A stretch of 5,343 nt of DNA from Alphaproteobacteria bacterium. GTDB lineage: Bacteria > Pseudomonadota > Alphaproteobacteria > Caulobacterales > Caulobacteraceae. The notes under the pieces were generated by a model that was not told the DNA's origin, ran no database searches, and saw only the letters and a program-made list of their open reading frames with translations. Shown here one piece after another: positions 1 to 5,343 of the stretch (position 1 is its first letter; every line of letters begins with the position of its first letter). The stretch covers positions 1-5,343 of the forward strand of contig JAHINZ010000414.1 of assembly GCA_018895795.1 (NCBI GenBank), in the 5' to 3' direction. Both the position numbers and the translations under genes were made by a program.

Positions 1-1127
1 TCCTGCGCGAAGTCGACGCCCGCGCCCTGTGGCAGAAGGTTCTGGAGCTGCGCCTGCAGACCGGCGAGCCCTACCTGATCTTCTCCGACGCGGTGAACCG
101 CGCCATGCCGAAGCACCAGCAGGAGCTGGGCTTCAAGGTCCGCCAGTCGAACCTGTGCAGCGAGATCATGCTGCACACCGGCGTCGACCATCTGGGCAAT
201 GACCGCACGGCCGTCTGCTGCCTGTCGTCGGTCAATGCCGAGACCTTCATGGAATGGCGCGACGAGCCGCTGTTCATCGAGGACATCATGCGCTTCCTCG
301 ACAACGTCCTGCAGGACTTTATCGACCGCGCGCCCGACGCCGCCGCCACGGCCGCCTACGCCGCCATGCGCGAGCGTTCGGTGGGCCTGGGCCTGATGGG
401 CTTCCACAGCTTCCTGCAGAGCCAGAACGTGCCGTTCGAGAGCGCCCTGGCCAAAAGCTGGAACATGCGGATGTTCAAGCATCTGCGTCGCGAGGCCGAC
501 AAGGCCAGCCTGACCATCGGCCAGGAAAAGGGTCCGTGCCCGGACGCGGCCGATCGCGGCTCGATGGAGCGCTTCTCGCACAAGCTGGCCATCGCCCCGA
601 CCGCCTCGATCTCGATCATCTGCGGCGGCACCTCGGCCGGCATCGAGCCGATCCCGGCCAATATCTACACCCACAAGACCCTGTCGGGCTCGTTCGCGGT
701 CAAGAACCCCTATCTGGAGAAGCTGCTCGAGGAGAAGGGCCACAACACCGACGCGGTGTGGGGCACGATCCTGGAGAACGAAGGCTCGGTCCAGCACCTG
801 GACTTCCTCAGCCAGGACGACAAGGACGTCTACAAGACCGCGTTCGAGCTGGATCAGCGCTGGGTGGTCGAACTGGCCGCCGACCGCACGCCGGAAATCT
901 GCCAGAGCCAGTCGGTGAACATCTTCCTGCCGGGCGACGTCGACAAGTGGGACCTCCACATGCTGCACTGGCAGGCCTGGGAGCGCGGCGTGAAGTCGCT
1001 GTACTATCTGCGCTCAAAATCGGTTCAACGGGCGTCCTATGCGGGCGCCGATACGGCGGTGGAATCGACCGGCGGCTTCGATGTCGCGATCAAGACCGAC
1101 TACGAGGAATGCCTCGCCTGCCAGTAA
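1..1127 (+). CDS. nrdA: Ribonucleoside-diphosphate reductase alpha subunit, C-terminal part (5' end outside window)
   Basis: This is the large catalytic subunit of class I ribonucleotide reductase, a cytoplasmic enzyme that reduces ribonucleoside diphosphates to deoxyribonucleotides together with the small radical-storing subunit NrdB. The frame is open from base 3 with no start, so the N-terminus lies upstream; 374 residues and a TAA stop are visible. Active-site motifs are clear. NLCSE at 150-164 matches E. coli Asn437, Cys439 (thiyl radical) and Glu441. AVCCLSS at 210-230 supplies the Cys462 counterpart, with a second adjacent Cys. APTAS at 594-608 begins the substrate-phosphate loop. The Tyr-Tyr pair of the radical relay (E. 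coli Tyr730/731) is at 1002-1007. The C-terminus ends ECLACQ, giving the CxxC pair (1110-1112 and 1119-1121) that re-reduces the active site. Nothing is broken in the visible part. No nrdB follows; the next gene is unrelated and separated by a terminator-like hairpin. Confidence 0.97.
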   Translation, partial: LREVDARALWQKVLELRLQTGEPYLIFSDAVNRAMPKHQQELGFKVRQSNLCSEIMLHTGVDHLGNDRTAVCCLSSVNAETFMEWRDEPLFIEDIMRFLDNVLQDFIDRAPDAAATAAYAAMRERSVGLGLMGFHSFLQSQNVPFESALAKSWNMRMFKHLRREADKASLTIGQEKGPCPDAADRGSMERFSHKLAIAPTASISIICGGTSAGIEPIPANIYTHKTLSGSFAVKNPYLEKLLEEKGHNTDAVWGTILENEGSVQHLDFLSQDDKDVYKTAFELDQRWVVELAADRTPEICQSQSVNIFLPGDVDKWDLHMLHWQAWERGVKSLYYLRSKSVQRASYAGADTAVESTGGFDVAIKTDYEECLACQ

Positions 1128-1154
1128 GGCGACCACACTGAATGCAGACGGCAG

Positions 1155-1190
1155 AACGGCGGCGGGAAAATTCCCGCCGCCGTTTGCGTT
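1155..1190 (+). terminator. Intrinsic terminator-like hairpin after nrdA
   Basis: Two perfectly complementary 14-base arms, 1155-1168 and 1171-1184, flank a 2-base AA centre, so the real loop is probably 4 to 6 A/T bases on about 12 GC-rich pairs. It lies 27 bases after the nrdA stop. The T-rich tract after it (1183-1190, TTTGCGTT) is interrupted, which is common in GC-rich genomes. Because the hairpin is almost symmetric it could also act on the opposite strand, but no minus-strand gene ends here. Confidence 0.8.
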
Positions 1191-1193
1191 TCG

Positions 1194-1218
1194 GGAACAT
1201 TTCGGTCCGTGTGTTGTT
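1194..1218 (+). promoter_or_regulatory. Possible EcfG/SigT-type (general stress) promoter
   Basis: GGAAC at 1194-1198 is followed after 16 bases by TGTT at 1215-1218. This matches the alphaproteobacterial EcfG-type pattern GGAAC-N16/17-CGTT except for one base. It lies just after the nrdA hairpin and upstream of every plausible start of the LpxR-like gene, where a promoter is needed. A start of transcription near 1225 would give a leader of about 70 bases to the preferred GTG at 1298. The motif is short and a chance match is possible. Confidence 0.35.
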
Positions 1219-1284
1219 GACCATGTGAGCATTCGTCGCGGTGGACAGCCGCGAATTACGCGATAGGCTCATCGGTATTGGGAT

Positions 1285-1290
1285 GGGGAG
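1285..1290 (+). promoter_or_regulatory. Shine-Dalgarno site that decides the start of the LpxR-like gene
   Basis: GGGGAG sits 7 bases before the GTG at 1298. The other in-frame starts, GTG at 1241 and ATG at 1283, have no comparable purine tract at the right distance. Starting at 1298 also gives a compact signal peptide, whereas 1241 would add a charged 19-residue extension using TTA and AGG codons that are rare in the rest of the window. Confidence 0.55.
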
Positions 1291-1297
1291 ATCCGCT

Positions 1298-2326
1298 GTG
1301 CGGGTCCATAGGACTGGAATATCCGCGCTGCACCTGACCGTCATGACCTTGGTCATGGCGATAGCGCCGACGTCCATGGTTCTCGCCGCCCCGAAGGCCG
1401 GCAAGGCGATCCCTGCATCCAAGCTTGCAAATGGGGTGGCCGCCGCGCCAGGCAAGGGCGCGCCCGCGACTTTAAAACTGGCGGCGTCGCCGCCGCCCGC
1501 GGTCCCGATGAAGCTGAGCCTTCGGGATATTCGCCCGGACCCCGCGGTGGGGTTCGCGCCGCGTGAGGTGGATTCGCCCCAGGCGCGGGTCGAGGGCGAA
1601 TTCGCCCTGTCTCCAGCCGCCGGCTACGGGGACGGGCGCCTGCTCGACGCCGATCGCTATTATCAAAATCGCGGCCCGGTCACCTGGCGCTCGAACGGCT
1701 TCGTGGTCGGCGAAACGGCCGGCTCGGTCGATTCAGTCACGGTTTCAATGGCCAGCGTGTCGCGCGTGGCGACCGTCGCGCCCCTGACCCTGGCGCGACC
1801 GGACGCCGACGCCGACGCCTTCGACGCCGAGGCCATCGACGTCACCCTGACGCGCGGCTGGCCCTCGGCGATGAAGTTCGCGGCGGGTAAATACGCGCTG
1901 GATGTGACGCCGCACGCCGGCTTCGGGTTCGGGGGCGCCGGCGGCTCCGCCGAGGCCGGGGCCACCGTTCGTCTCGGCAAGAATGTCGAGGATCGCGTCA
2001 GCGACTCCCTAGGTCTTCGCGACGGCGACGAGGCCTTTGGACCCCGCGGTCGCTGGTACATCTTCGCGGCGGCTAGCGGGCGCGCCGTCGGCCTCAACAT
2101 GCTGCGCGGCCAGGACGGCGACTGGAGCCGCGCCGGCTTGACCACGGACGTCAACAGCAAGCTGATCGGCGATTCCCAGGCCGGCGTGGCCTGGCGGCGC
2201 GGGCCCATGCAGGCCTCGCTCGGCTATATCCATCGCGAAATGCGCGCCAAGGACGTGATCATGGGCATGGCCACCCAAAAAGACTCGATGGTCGCCCTGT
2301 CGTTCAGCCTCAAGCCGCACTGGTAA
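1298..2326 (+). CDS. Secreted LpxR/DUF2219-like outer-membrane protein, divergent and possibly non-catalytic
   Basis: Starting at GTG 1298 the protein has 342 residues; a longer reading from 1241 has 361. Residues 1-30 form a signal peptide (basic MRVHR start, hydrophobic core, VLA-A cleavage site), so it is exported. Residues 31-90 are Ala/Pro/Lys-rich, typical of a periplasmic linker. From about residue 180 it resembles the C-terminal half of the LpxR lipid A deacylase family: DVTPHAGFGFG, AGATVRLGKN, GRWYIFAAASGRAVGLN, IGDSQAGVAWRRG and a last strand VALSFSL with a C-terminal aromatic (KPHW). Alternating hydrophobic strands fit a beta-barrel. LpxR removes the 3' acyloxyacyl chain of lipid A at the outer membrane. 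I do not find the N-terminal Asn-Asp motif or the His-containing catalytic segment of that family, so activity is doubtful. It appears monocistronic, lying between two hairpins. Family match is moderately firm; function is not. Confidence 0.72.
   Translation: MRVHRTGISALHLTVMTLVMAIAPTSMVLAAPKAGKAIPASKLANGVAAAPGKGAPATLKLAASPPPAVPMKLSLRDIRPDPAVGFAPREVDSPQARVEGEFALSPAAGYGDGRLLDADRYYQNRGPVTWRSNGFVVGETAGSVDSVTVSMASVSRVATVAPLTLARPDADADAFDAEAIDVTLTRGWPSAMKFAAGKYALDVTPHAGFGFGGAGGSAEAGATVRLGKNVEDRVSDSLGLRDGDEAFGPRGRWYIFAAASGRAVGLNMLRGQDGDWSRAGLTTDVNSKLIGDSQAGVAWRRGPMQASLGYIHREMRAKDVIMGMATQKDSMVALSFSLKPHW
1802..1828 (+). repeat. Short GACGCC tandem inside the LpxR-like gene
   Basis: GACGCC occurs three times in a row (1802-1819) and again at 1823-1828, all in frame, encoding an acidic Asp-Ala stretch (DADADAFDAEA). 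It lies just before the barrel-like C-terminal half and probably forms a surface loop. A unit of six bases would keep the frame if copy number varied. It may simply reflect GC-rich Asp/Ala coding. Confidence 0.45.
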
Positions 2327-2389
2327 GCGTCGCGGGCGCGGGGCGAAAGTGTGCGCCGTCCTCCCGTCCCGTCGCGCCGCCCCCTCGAA

Positions 2390-2416
2390 CGGCGACCCGG
2401 TTTCTCGGGTTCGCCG
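2390..2416 (+). terminator. Hairpin downstream of the LpxR-like gene, possible terminator
   Basis: Bases 2390-2399 pair with 2406-2416, giving 10 base pairs with one bulged T (2411) and a six-base loop. It lies 64 bases after the stop at 2326 and before the next plus-strand gene. No T tract follows (the next bases are GGCCCC), so it may be only a weak or Rho-assisted stop, or an RNA-stabilising structure. The rest of 2327-2475 shows nothing clear beyond a weak promoter-like TTGAGTC (2439-2445) and GCGATA (2461-2466). Confidence 0.35.
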
Positions 2417-2475
2417 GCCCCGACAGACTCCACGGCGCTTGAGTCCCGCGCCGAGATCGTGCGATAGCGCCCGTT

Positions 2476-2793
2476 ATGACCGACAGCGAGCCCCCGCGCC
2501 GCAAGATCCTGAGCCTCAAGAGCGGCGTCGCCGCCCCCGGAGGCCCCAAGCCGCTTGAGCGCATCGCCAGGCCGGCCCGTCCCGTGACGCCCGAACCGCC
2601 GCCTCCGCCGCCCCCGGCCGTCGGCGACTGGAAGTGCAAGCCCTGCGGCGCGCGGTTCGACCCGTCGCCCGATCTGGCCGACGCGGATTCGGTCCGCTGC
2701 CCGTCGTGCAACGCGCGCCTGGGCCTGGCCGCCGACTTCCGCAGCGACCCGCCCAATCTCGAAAAGCTCCGCGCGCGCCATCTGAAGCGCTGA
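2476..2793 (+). CDS. Small proline-rich zinc-ribbon protein of unknown function
   Basis: This 105-residue protein has no signal peptide or membrane segment and is probably cytoplasmic. Residues 1-50 are basic and Pro/Ala-rich, with an RRKILSLK stretch (8-15) and seven consecutive prolines (41-47). Residues 52-83 carry two CxxC knuckles, Cys54-Lys-Pro-Cys57 and Cys75-Pro-Ser-Cys78, 17 residues apart, each followed by a short turn (GARF, NARL). This fits a single four-cysteine zinc ribbon; the tail (84-105) is charged and ends HLKR. Such ribbons bind nucleic acid or proteins, but I recognise no named family and assign no function. The ATG at 2476 has no evident Shine-Dalgarno; a weak promoter-like pair just upstream would give a very short leader. 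It converges with the patatin gene, with 14 bases between stops. The paired knuckles and codon composition support a real gene. Confidence 0.78.
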   Translation: MTDSEPPRRKILSLKSGVAAPGGPKPLERIARPARPVTPEPPPPPPPAVGDWKCKPCGARFDPSPDLADADSVRCPSCNARLGLAADFRSDPPNLEKLRARHLKR

Positions 2794-2807
2794 TCGGCGA
2801 CGGGGTC

Positions 2808-4046
2808 TCAGACTTCCGGATCTTCCAGGTCGGGACTGGCCGGCGGCAGCGTCAGCGGCCATTTGAAGAAGTCGCGCCAGCCGCCGGTTTCGGCGGCGGG
2901 GCTGGTCCACAGCGCGTCGCGGCTGGCCAGGTCCAGGGCCGCGTCGAAGATCTGCTGCATGGTCGCGGTGTCGAACCGCAGCATGTTGAAGCCGTCGAAG
3001 CTGGGCGGGATCGAGGCGATGCTGAGCGGCAGATGGTGGCGCGCGCAAAAGCCGGCCGCCAGACTCAGCGCCTGGCGGTAGGAGAACCGCAGCATGGCGT
3101 CAAAGCCGCGACCCATGATCGACGCCACGCCAGGCGGTGTTGAGCGCGGCGGCGGGTCCAGAACCGTGTTGACGATCACATAGACCCGACCGCGCCGCAG
3201 CCGCTGGCCCAGGCTGCGCCAGTGCAGCAGGGCGTCGGGCATCAGGAACAGCGGCGCGGCGACGCCGCCGTCCACATGCATTTCCTGATAGCGCTCGCCG
3301 CCGGCTTCCACATCGAACAGCTTGGGCGGGAACAGGCCCGGCACCGAGGCCGAGGCCAGCATGACGTCACGGAACAGCCGCAGGGCCTCGGGGCCACCGT
3401 GCGTGGCGATGGCCCCCATGTCCCAGATCGACGCCTTCTGGCTGTCGAGATTGGTCGTGGCGATCAACAGGCGACGGCCGCGCGCCTGCTCGACGGCCAC
3501 GGCCCGGAGCAGATCCTCGTCGACGACCGGCGCGATCAGGGCCTCCAGGCCCTCGGCCTTGAACAGCCCGGTGCCCATGCCGGCGGCGAAGGATTTGAGG
3601 CTGAGCAGCTCGGCGGCGTGGCCGCCGACATAGGCGTCGGCCAGCCGGGCGTCCCAGGCGTCGCCGACGAAGGCCAGGGGGGCGATCAGGGCGCCGGTGC
3701 TGACGCCGGTGACGATGGCGAAGTCGGGCCGCTTGCCGGCCTTGCTCAGACCCACCAGGGCGCCGGCCCCGAACGCGCCGCCGGCCGCGCCGCCGGACAG
3801 GGCCAGGATGTTGAACTCATCCCATCCGAGCAGGGGCCGGGTGGGCGCCAGACGGTCTGCGACCGCGTTCATCGCCTGGCCGGCCTGATGGGCGGTCAGG
3901 CGGACGCCGGGAAAACCCACGACCTCGGCCACCAGGTCGGCCGGCGGGGTGGCCAGGCGTTTGCCGCGCAGGGGGTCGACCGAGAGCCAGTCGCGAAACA
4001 GTCCCTGAAGCGTGATCCGGCCGCCGGTGTCGGACGAACCGCTCAA
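2808..4046 (-). CDS. Patatin-like phospholipase family protein
   Basis: This 412-residue serine hydrolase belongs to the patatin family, which cleaves acyl esters of phospholipids or neutral lipids with a Ser-Asp dyad. The domain spans about residues 78-345. The glycine-rich oxyanion loop is LSGGAAGGAFGAG (83-95), the nucleophile elbow is GVSTG (114-118, Ser116), and the catalytic Asp is in HVDGG (257-261, Asp259). ASASVPGLFPP (231-241) is also typical of the family. There is no signal peptide, lipobox or clear membrane helix, so the protein is predicted cytoplasmic or peripheral on the inner membrane. An N-terminal segment of about 75 residues precedes the domain. The only start near the upstream gene is TTG at 4046, 7 bases after the hemolysin III-family stop; that TGA overlaps a weak GAG ribosome-site core, suggesting translational coupling. 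The next in-frame start-like codon I see, GTG at residue 39, has no comparable context. Third-position GC is like its neighbours. Family assignment is firm; substrate is unknown. Confidence 0.92.
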   Translation of the reverse strand: MSGSSDTGGRITLQGLFRDWLSVDPLRGKRLATPPADLVAEVVGFPGVRLTAHQAGQAMNAVADRLAPTRPLLGWDEFNILALSGGAAGGAFGAGALVGLSKAGKRPDFAIVTGVSTGALIAPLAFVGDAWDARLADAYVGGHAAELLSLKSFAAGMGTGLFKAEGLEALIAPVVDEDLLRAVAVEQARGRRLLIATTNLDSQKASIWDMGAIATHGGPEALRLFRDVMLASASVPGLFPPKLFDVEAGGERYQEMHVDGGVAAPLFLMPDALLHWRSLGQRLRRGRVYVIVNTVLDPPPRSTPPGVASIMGRGFDAMLRFSYRQALSLAAGFCARHHLPLSIASIPPSFDGFNMLRFDTATMQQIFDAALDLASRDALWTSPAAETGGWRDFFKWPLTLPPASPDLEDPEV

Positions 4047-4053
4047 GCGCGTC

Positions 4054-4716
4054 TCACGTCCGGGCGCCGGCCAGGACCACCCCGACCAGAACGGCGGCGT
4101 AGTGCAGCCCCGCGCCGCCGATCACGTGACCGTGCCAGATGGCGCGGCGGAACTTCAGACGACGCATCAGATAGAAGACCGTACCGGTCGAATAGACCAG
4201 ACCGCCGATGGCCAGCAGCAGCAGGGCCACCCAGGACAGGCCGTCGATCATCGGCTTGATGGCCACCAGCACCAACCAGCCCATGGCCAGGTACAGACCC
4301 ACCCAGAAGCGCTTGTCGAGGCCCGGCAGCAGCAGCTTGGCCAACACGCCGATCCCGGCCACCACCCAGACCGCGGTGGTCATGCCGATCGCCCACCAGC
4401 CGTGCAGGTTCTGGGTGGTGAAGGGCGTATAGGAGGCGGCGATCATCACGAAGATGCCGGCATGGTCGAAACGCCGCAGCAGCGGCTGCCAGCGGACCTT
4501 GGCGAAATTATAGGCCGTCGACAGCGACAGCATCAGGATCAACCCGATCGTATAGACCGAGACCGCCGCCACCTGTCCCAGATTGCCCAGCCCAAAGGCC
4601 AGGCCCAGCAGGATCCCGCCGCCCAGCAGCGCGCAGGCCAGTCCGGCCAGGTGCACGATCAGATCGGCGACCTTCGCGCCGGGAGTCGGATAGTGGGTGG
4701 TGATGATGTCGGTCAT
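4054..4716 (-). CDS. Hemolysin III / PAQR (TrhA-like) family integral membrane protein, with altered metal-site residues
   Basis: This 220-residue protein has about seven hydrophobic segments (roughly 16-38, 46-70, 84-99, 106-128, 136-154, 158-182 and 194-216), the PAQR/hemolysin III layout and usual length. Family motifs are LRRFDHAGIFVMIAASYTPF (80-99) and AIWHGHVIGGAGLHYAAVL (192-210). It sits in the inner membrane; relatives are linked to membrane-fluidity homeostasis, and the name hemolysin does not imply toxicity. In canonical PAQR proteins zinc is held by the His of an SxxxH motif and by an HxxxH motif, with an Asp nearby. Here SxxxH reads S66-TAY-N70 and HxxxH reads R191-AIW-H195, so two ligand positions appear changed, while Asp84 and His195 remain. 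The ATG at 4716 has no strong Shine-Dalgarno, but a promoter-like element lies just upstream, suggesting a very short leader. The patatin gene follows 7 bases later, probably as an operon. Confidence 0.9.
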   Translation of the reverse strand: MTDIITTHYPTPGAKVADLIVHLAGLACALLGGGILLGLAFGLGNLGQVAAVSVYTIGLILMLSLSTAYNFAKVRWQPLLRRFDHAGIFVMIAASYTPFTTQNLHGWWAIGMTTAVWVVAGIGVLAKLLLPGLDKRFWVGLYLAMGWLVLVAIKPMIDGLSWVALLLLAIGGLVYSTGTVFYLMRRLKFRRAIWHGHVIGGAGLHYAAVLVGVVLAGART

Positions 4717-4724
4717 TGGATCAG

Positions 4725-4747
4725 TCTAGCGGCGCCCTGTGACACAA
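4725..4747 (-). promoter_or_regulatory. Possible housekeeping promoter for the hemolysin III-patatin operon
   Basis: On the minus strand, TTGTGTC (4747-4741) is followed after 10 bases by GCTAGA (4730-4725). This resembles the Caulobacter vegetative pattern TTGACGS-N10-14-GCTANA: the -10 is a full match and the -35 keeps TTG and the last C. It lies in the 70-base gap after the TauE-like gene. Transcription would begin very close to the ATG at 4716, giving an almost leaderless mRNA, which agrees with the missing Shine-Dalgarno. The evidence is motif matching only. Confidence 0.4.
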
Positions 4748-4786
4748 GAACGACCAACATCATGGCGCGGAAATGGCGACAGGTCG

Positions 4787-5343
4787 TCAAGAAAACAGGC
4801 CCCGCGCGCCATCGAAGATCAGCTTTCCGCCGACCGCGACCAAAAGGACATAGATCACGCGATAGAAGCCCTCGGCCGGGACCCGCCGCACCAGCCAGAC
4901 CCCGGCCCAGGTCGAGGCGATGGCCAGGGGCAGCAGCACGCCGGCCGTGGCCAGAACCTTGGGCGTGAACTGTCCAAGGGCGATATAGGCCGGGACTTTC
5001 ATCCAGTTGACCACGGCGAAGAAGATGGCGCTGGTGCCGATGAAGGCGTCGCGCGGCAAGCGGCGCGGCAGCACGTAGATCTGGAAGGGCGGCCCGCCGG
5101 CATGGGCGATCTGGCTGGTGAAGCCCGCCGCCGCGCCGCACAGGACGCCCAGCCAGGGCCGGCCGGGCGTGGCCTCGATCCGGGCCGCCGCCTGGACGGC
5201 CCGTTCGGCCCACAGGCGCTGCAGGGCGAACACCACCGAGATCAGGCCCACGGCCAGCTCGACCGCGCTGCCCGGGACCAAGGCCGCCAGGGCCCAGCCC
5301 AGGAAAATGCCGACCGCGGCCCCCGGCAACATCAGGATCAGCA
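4787..5343 (-). CDS. TauE/SafE-family membrane permease, C-terminal part (5' end outside window)
   Basis: This is the C-terminal 185 or so residues of a TauE/SafE (DUF81) inner-membrane transporter. The frame is open to the window edge; the methionine at 5332 is internal, because in-frame LIL codons precede it and family members are usually about 250 residues. Counting from that Met, hydrophobic segments lie at about 1-19, 23-41, 60-77, 96-119, 127-148 and 157-175. The family hallmark is GFTSQIAHAGGPPFQIYVLP (70-89), followed by FIGTSAIFFAVVNWMKVPAY (97-116). The family exports sulfite, sulfoacetate and other organosulfur or small anionic compounds, but the substrate cannot be read from this sequence and no sulfur-metabolism gene is visible nearby. 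It ends in TGA at 4787-4789. A 70-base gap with its own promoter-like motif separates it from the hemolysin III-family gene, so co-transcription is uncertain. I see no clear terminator in that gap. Confidence 0.93.
   Translation of the reverse strand, partial: LILMLPGAAVGIFLGWALAALVPGSAVELAVGLISVVFALQRLWAERAVQAAARIEATPGRPWLGVLCGAAAGFTSQIAHAGGPPFQIYVLPRRLPRDAFIGTSAIFFAVVNWMKVPAYIALGQFTPKVLATAGVLLPLAIASTWAGVWLVRRVPAEGFYRVIYVLLVAVGGKLIFDGARGLFS

Noticed and set aside
254..1141. Plus-strand open frame of 295 codons inside nrdA
   Set aside because: It is out of frame with the well-supported NrdA motifs and has Arg-rich shadow composition.
1217..1245. TTGACC at 1217-1222 as a vegetative -35 box for the LpxR-like gene
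   Set aside because: No acceptable -10 (TATAAT-like or GCTANA-like) occurs at the proper spacing; the EcfG-like pair fits better.
1241..1300. GTG at 1241 as start of the LpxR-like gene
   Set aside because: It has no Shine-Dalgarno and adds a charged stretch with rare codons ahead of a complete signal peptide; GTG at 1298 has GGGGAG at 7 bases.
1663..2208. Minus-strand open frame of 181 codons opposite the LpxR-like gene
   Set aside because: Composition is Ser/Pro/Arg-rich with no motif; the plus-strand frame has a signal peptide and family resemblance.
2224..3048. Minus-strand open frame of 274 codons opposite the zinc-ribbon gene and across the patatin 3' end
   Set aside because: The product is Arg/Ala/Gly-rich without domains, and the plus strand carries the CxxC ribbon. 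It also overlaps the real patatin frame.
3222..4259. Long plus-strand open frame of 345 codons antisense to the patatin and hemolysin III-family genes
   Set aside because: Its product is Gln/Gly/Arg/Ala-rich low complexity with no recognisable domain, and it lies opposite two genes with clear catalytic or family motifs. It is a shadow frame of high-GC coding.
5330..5332. ATG at 5332 as the true start of the TauE/SafE-like gene
   Set aside because: The frame stays open with hydrophobic codons to the window edge, and the remaining protein would be about 70 residues short of the family length.

Overview
The window is GC-rich and densely coded, with strong G/C preference at third codon positions. 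Gene content and sequence style suggest an alphaproteobacterium, most likely Caulobacterales (Caulobacter or Phenylobacterium type). This is an inference from composition, promoter-like motifs and protein resemblance; no rRNA or other taxonomic marker is present. I see no mobile element, tRNA, CRISPR array or prophage signature.

Left part, plus strand. Positions 1-1127 hold the C-terminal 374 residues of the class I ribonucleotide reductase large subunit (nrdA), with its radical-site, Tyr-Tyr relay and C-terminal redox cysteine motifs. A near-perfect GC-rich hairpin follows at 1155-1184. After a short spacer with a possible general-stress (EcfG/SigT-type) promoter comes a secreted protein (1298-2326). 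Its C-terminal half resembles the LpxR/DUF2219 outer-membrane lipid A deacylase family, but its N-terminal half lacks the motifs I would expect of an active enzyme. A 105-residue proline-rich zinc-ribbon protein of unknown role (2476-2793) ends the plus-strand set.

Right part, minus strand, read right to left. It starts with a TauE/SafE-family permease cut by the window edge (4787-5343). Next is a seven-helix hemolysin III/PAQR-family membrane protein (4054-4716). Only 7 bases downstream of it lies a patatin-like phospholipase that starts at TTG (2808-4046). The last two look translationally coupled. The patatin gene converges on the zinc-ribbon gene with only 14 bases between stop codons.

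Possible theme: beside the housekeeping nrdA, three neighbours belong to families that act on acyl lipids or membranes (LpxR-like barrel, patatin lipase, PAQR protein). The PAQR and LpxR-like members seem to lack canonical catalytic or metal-binding residues, while the patatin keeps its Ser-Asp dyad. This is a suggestive membrane-homeostasis neighbourhood, not a demonstrated system. I did not find a clearly new multi-gene system.
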